Source: Gammaproteobacteria bacterium
GTDB lineage: Bacteria > Pseudomonadota > Gammaproteobacteria > Acidiferrobacterales > SZUA-150
Assembly: GCA_029880755.1 (NCBI GenBank)
Contig: JAOUNW010000090.1
Span: 1 to 8,462 of the forward strand
Reading direction: 5' to 3'
Length of the DNA: 8,462 nucleotides
Part shown: positions 6,412 through 8,462 of the stretch, piece by piece
Layout of the letters: every line of letters begins with the position of its first letter
How positions within the stretch are numbered: the first letter of the stretch is position 1
Program-made: the position numbers and the translations under genes
Notes under the pieces: model-generated
What the model saw: only the letters and a program-made list of their open reading frames with translations
Databases searched by the model: none
Told to the model about the DNA's origin: nothing

Positions 6412-6432
6412 ACGGGGCTACTGAAGCGACAC

Positions 6433-7323
6433 ATGGATGCTTCATTAGGTCGGTCATTACAGATAAGAAAACCCTCCAGCATTACCCGGCTGGTAATGTT
6501 TGTCATTTTATCCGTTGTCCTGATGATGGCCGACCACCAGGGAATCCGTTTACACCAGATACGGGCAAGCTTATCCATTATTGTTTATCCGATTCAGATT
6601 GTGGCCGGCATACCTTCAAGTATTGGCCGCTGGATATCAGAAGCTGCCACCGGCAAAGATACCTTGCAGCATGACTACGAGGAACTGCAAAAGCAGAACC
6701 TATCACTTCAAGCAAGACTGCTAAAATACGATGCGCTGGTTGCCGAAAACAACCGCTTCCGTTTTTTGCTAACCTCGGCAGAGCGTGTGGCGGACCGGGT
6801 CATTGTGGCGGAACTGCTATATGTCCAACCCGATCCGTTTACACGCAGTGTCACTATTAGTCGCGGTACCGCCGATGAAATTTATGTCAGACAACCGGTA
6901 ATCGACGCACATGGTATTATGGGTCAGGTCACAAGCACTGGCATTCATACCAGTGTTGTCACATTAATCACGGATCCAAGTCATGCGGTACCGGTTTACG
7001 TTAATCGCAACGGTCTTCGGACCATCGCCGTGGGAACCGGCGCCCCTGATGAAATCAATCTTCCATATTTATACAATACAGCAGACATAAAAGAGGGTGA
7101 CCTGTTAATGACATCGGGCATGGGCGGCACTTTTCCTGCCGGTTACCCGGTGGCTACCGTGACTAAAATAATTAACGATCCTAATGAGCCATCCTTGCGA
7201 ATTAGCGCCAAACCCATGGCAAAGCTCGATCACAACAGAGAACTGTTACTGATTTGGCCCGGCAAACAACCCATCAAGTTAGATAACGAGATACCGGCAA
7301 ATGGCACCGAGCACACGAAATAA
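6433..7323 (+). CDS. mreC: Rod shape-determining protein MreC
   Basis: MreC (296 residues) is a bitopic inner-membrane protein whose periplasmic part binds and activates PBP2 in the Rod complex. A single transmembrane helix spans about residues 18-34 (RLVMFVILSVVLMMAD). The conserved segment VYPIQIVAGIPSSIG at 51-65 follows, then a coiled coil at about 74-116 rich in heptad leucines, then the paired beta-domain region with VITRG-like repeats (SVTISRGTADEIYV) and the glycine-rich MTSGMGGTFPAGYPVATV. The N-terminus has positively charged residues before the helix, consistent with the cytoplasmic side. The ribosome site before ATG 6433 is weak. Its last 23 bases overlap mreD in another frame. 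Confidence 0.97.
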   Translation: MDASLGRSLQIRKPSSITRLVMFVILSVVLMMADHQGIRLHQIRASLSIIVYPIQIVAGIPSSIGRWISEAATGKDTLQHDYEELQKQNLSLQARLLKYDALVAENNRFRFLLTSAERVADRVIVAELLYVQPDPFTRSVTISRGTADEIYVRQPVIDAHGIMGQVTSTGIHTSVVTLITDPSHAVPVYVNRNGLRTIAVGTGAPDEINLPYLYNTADIKEGDLLMTSGMGGTFPAGYPVATVTKIINDPNEPSLRISAKPMAKLDHNRELLLIWPGKQPIKLDNEIPANGTEHTK

Positions 7324-7786
7324 GCTGGTTATCACCGCAAGTTTTATTGCCGCCTTTATCCTGATCAGCATTCCTGGCCCCAAATGGGCGGACCAGTTTC
7401 GCCCCGACTGGGTGAGCCTGGTATTGATTTACTGGTGCCTGGCGATACCCCAGCGGGTCGGTGTCGGTGTCGGTTGGACCGTGGGCCTGATGCTGGACGT
7501 GCTTTATGGTTCCCTGCTGGGACAGCATGCGCTTGCCAAGACCATTATCGCCTTCCTTACACTTAAGCTCTATTTGCGCGTGCGCATGTTTCCACCATGG
7601 CAGCAGGCTTTTTTTGTTTTTCTGCTGCTGGCAATCAATCAACTCATTATTCTCTGGATCAAGGGTATAATTGGCCAACCGACCGAGACCCTGACCCGAT
7701 GGACCTCCATAATTGTGGGTATGGTTGTCTGGCCGTGGTTGTTCGTTATTCTTCGTAAGGTTCGTAGGCATTATCACGTCAGTTAA
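7301..7786 (+). CDS. mreD: Rod shape-determining protein MreD
   Basis: MreD (161 residues; E. coli 162) is a small polytopic inner-membrane partner of MreC and PBP2. About six hydrophobic segments can be seen, near residues 9-25, 36-50, 56-70, 77-91, 102-120 and 135-151. The gammaproteobacterial signature RPDWVSLVLIYWCLAIPQRV at 34-53, then GVGVGWTVGLMLDVLYG at 54-70 and LLGQHALAK at 72-80, makes the call firm. ATG 7301 lies 23 bases inside the end of mreC and has no clear ribosome site, so translation is probably coupled to mreC. mrdA begins 2 bases after its stop. Confidence 0.97.
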   Translation: MAPSTRNKLVITASFIAAFILISIPGPKWADQFRPDWVSLVLIYWCLAIPQRVGVGVGWTVGLMLDVLYGSLLGQHALAKTIIAFLTLKLYLRVRMFPPWQQAFFVFLLLAINQLIILWIKGIIGQPTETLTRWTSIIVGMVVWPWLFVILRKVRRHYHVS

Positions 7787-7788
7787 CG

Positions 7789-8462
7789 ATGCTGGATATT
7801 CCAATAAAGGACCACTTTCGCGAAACGCGTGTCTTTAACACGCGCCTGATTATTACAGCCGTGGGTATTGTGGTGCTCTGCGTGTTGCTAACGATCCGCC
7901 TGGTTTACCTGCAGATCATTAATCACAAGCAATACGTGACAATGTCGCAATCGAACCGGATAAATCCTATTCCCATATCGCCTGTACGAGGTTTTATTCT
8001 GGACAAAAATGGCGTCGTACTCGCCCAAAACTACTCTGTCTACGCCCTGGAAATTATCCCGGAACAAGTTGACGACCTGGACAGCACTCTTCAGCAACTG
8101 TCACAACTGGTTACACTGACAGAAGATGACATCAAGGATTTTAGAAAAGAGTTGCGCAGGAGACCCAAGTTCGAAAGCCTGTTATTAAGATCACACCTGA
8201 GCGATGAGGAAGCGGCGCGTATTGCAGCACTGCGCCCTTATCTTAACGGCATTGAGCTGCATGCACGCCTTCAACGCCATTATCCCCTCGGACCACTTGG
8301 CATTCATGCCATTGGTTATGTTGGCCGCATCAACGAAAGGGAGCAAAATGAAATTGATGAAACCGCCTATCGCGGCACGAAACATATTGGCAAACTTGGC
8401 ATAGAGGCAAGTTACGAAAAGCTGTTACTTGGAAGGGTCGGCGTGGAAAAAGAGTGTGTCTA
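7789..8462 (+). CDS. mrdA: Penicillin-binding protein 2 (MrdA), N-terminal part cut by window edge
   Basis: This is the elongation-specific peptidoglycan D,D-transpeptidase that works with RodA in the Rod complex. Only the first 224 residues are in the window; full-length family members have about 600-650, so the catalytic SxxK, SxN and KTG motifs are outside. Visible features are a short cytoplasmic N-terminus with FNTRLIITAVGIVVLCVLLTI (16-36) as the single membrane anchor, the VRGFILDKNGVVLAQN block at 66-81 that opens the pedestal domain, YPLGPLGIHAIGYVGR at 165-180, and YRGTKHIGKLGIEASYE at 194-210. The DKNG in the first block replaces the more usual DRNG. ATG 7789 follows the mreD stop by 2 bases (TAACGATG) and has no good ribosome site, indicating coupled translation. 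Paralogue FtsI is excluded by the mreBCD context and by the RGTKHIGK-type motif. Confidence 0.95.
   Translation, partial: MLDIPIKDHFRETRVFNTRLIITAVGIVVLCVLLTIRLVYLQIINHKQYVTMSQSNRINPIPISPVRGFILDKNGVVLAQNYSVYALEIIPEQVDDLDSTLQQLSQLVTLTEDDIKDFRKELRRRPKFESLLLRSHLSDEEAARIAALRPYLNGIELHARLQRHYPLGPLGIHAIGYVGRINEREQNEIDETAYRGTKHIGKLGIEASYEKLLLGRVGVEKECV

Noticed and set aside
7274..7804. Open frame of 176 codons on the minus strand across mreD
   Set aside because: It covers mreD almost exactly and runs into both neighbours; the product is low in hydrophobic order and resembles nothing, so it is a shadow.
1..8462. Search for a novel system, mobile element, CRISPR array or small RNA gene
   Set aside because: All long frames are accounted for by known housekeeping families. 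Gaps are short, no tandem or spaced repeats recur, and no transposase, integrase, tRNA or attachment-site pattern was seen.

Overview
The window is chromosomal housekeeping DNA from a gammaproteobacterium. HflD is a family largely confined to Gammaproteobacteria, and the gatCAB and mreBCD-mrdA genes are organised as in that class. Base composition looks even, at about half G+C, with no IS element, tRNA, rRNA, CRISPR array, phage gene or sign of recent transfer. I cannot name the genus. No stretch over 300 bases lacks a gene; the longest gap (about 245 bases, 832-1075) holds regulatory sequence.

Layout from left to right. (1) Positions 1-831, minus strand: a patatin-like serine lipid hydrolase, cut off at its C-terminal end by the window edge. 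(2) Positions 832-1075: a divergent regulatory gap with a 7-bp inverted repeat on the patatin side and a good sigma70-type promoter for the rightward genes. (3) Positions 1076-2029, plus strand: a short MIP18/DUF59 (SufT/PaaD-like) protein followed 15 bases later by hflD, which starts with TTG. (4) Positions 2018-5246, minus strand: gatC-gatA-gatB, encoding the tRNA-dependent amidotransferase. gatB meets hflD tail to tail and overlaps it by 12 bases. (5) Positions 5247-5370: a divergent gap with the likely mreB promoter. (6) Positions 5371-8462, plus strand: mreB-mreC-mreD-mrdA, the cell-elongation (Rod complex) cluster. mrdA is cut by the right edge.

How the genes work together. GatCAB converts Glu-tRNA(Gln) and/or Asp-tRNA(Asn) to the amidated forms, so this organism probably uses indirect aminoacylation for at least one of these tRNAs. 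MreB filaments, MreC, MreD and the transpeptidase PBP2 (MrdA) drive lateral wall synthesis, so the cell should be rod-shaped. The DUF59 protein probably helps Fe-S cluster maturation; hflD appears to be co-transcribed with it.

I found no undescribed multi-gene system. The points most worth checking are the perfect palindrome that supplies the last three codons and the stop of both gatB and hflD, the placement of hflD away from mnmA and next to a DUF59 gene, and the promoter evidence that moves the DUF59 start downstream to a GTG, with a possible IscR-like site just upstream.
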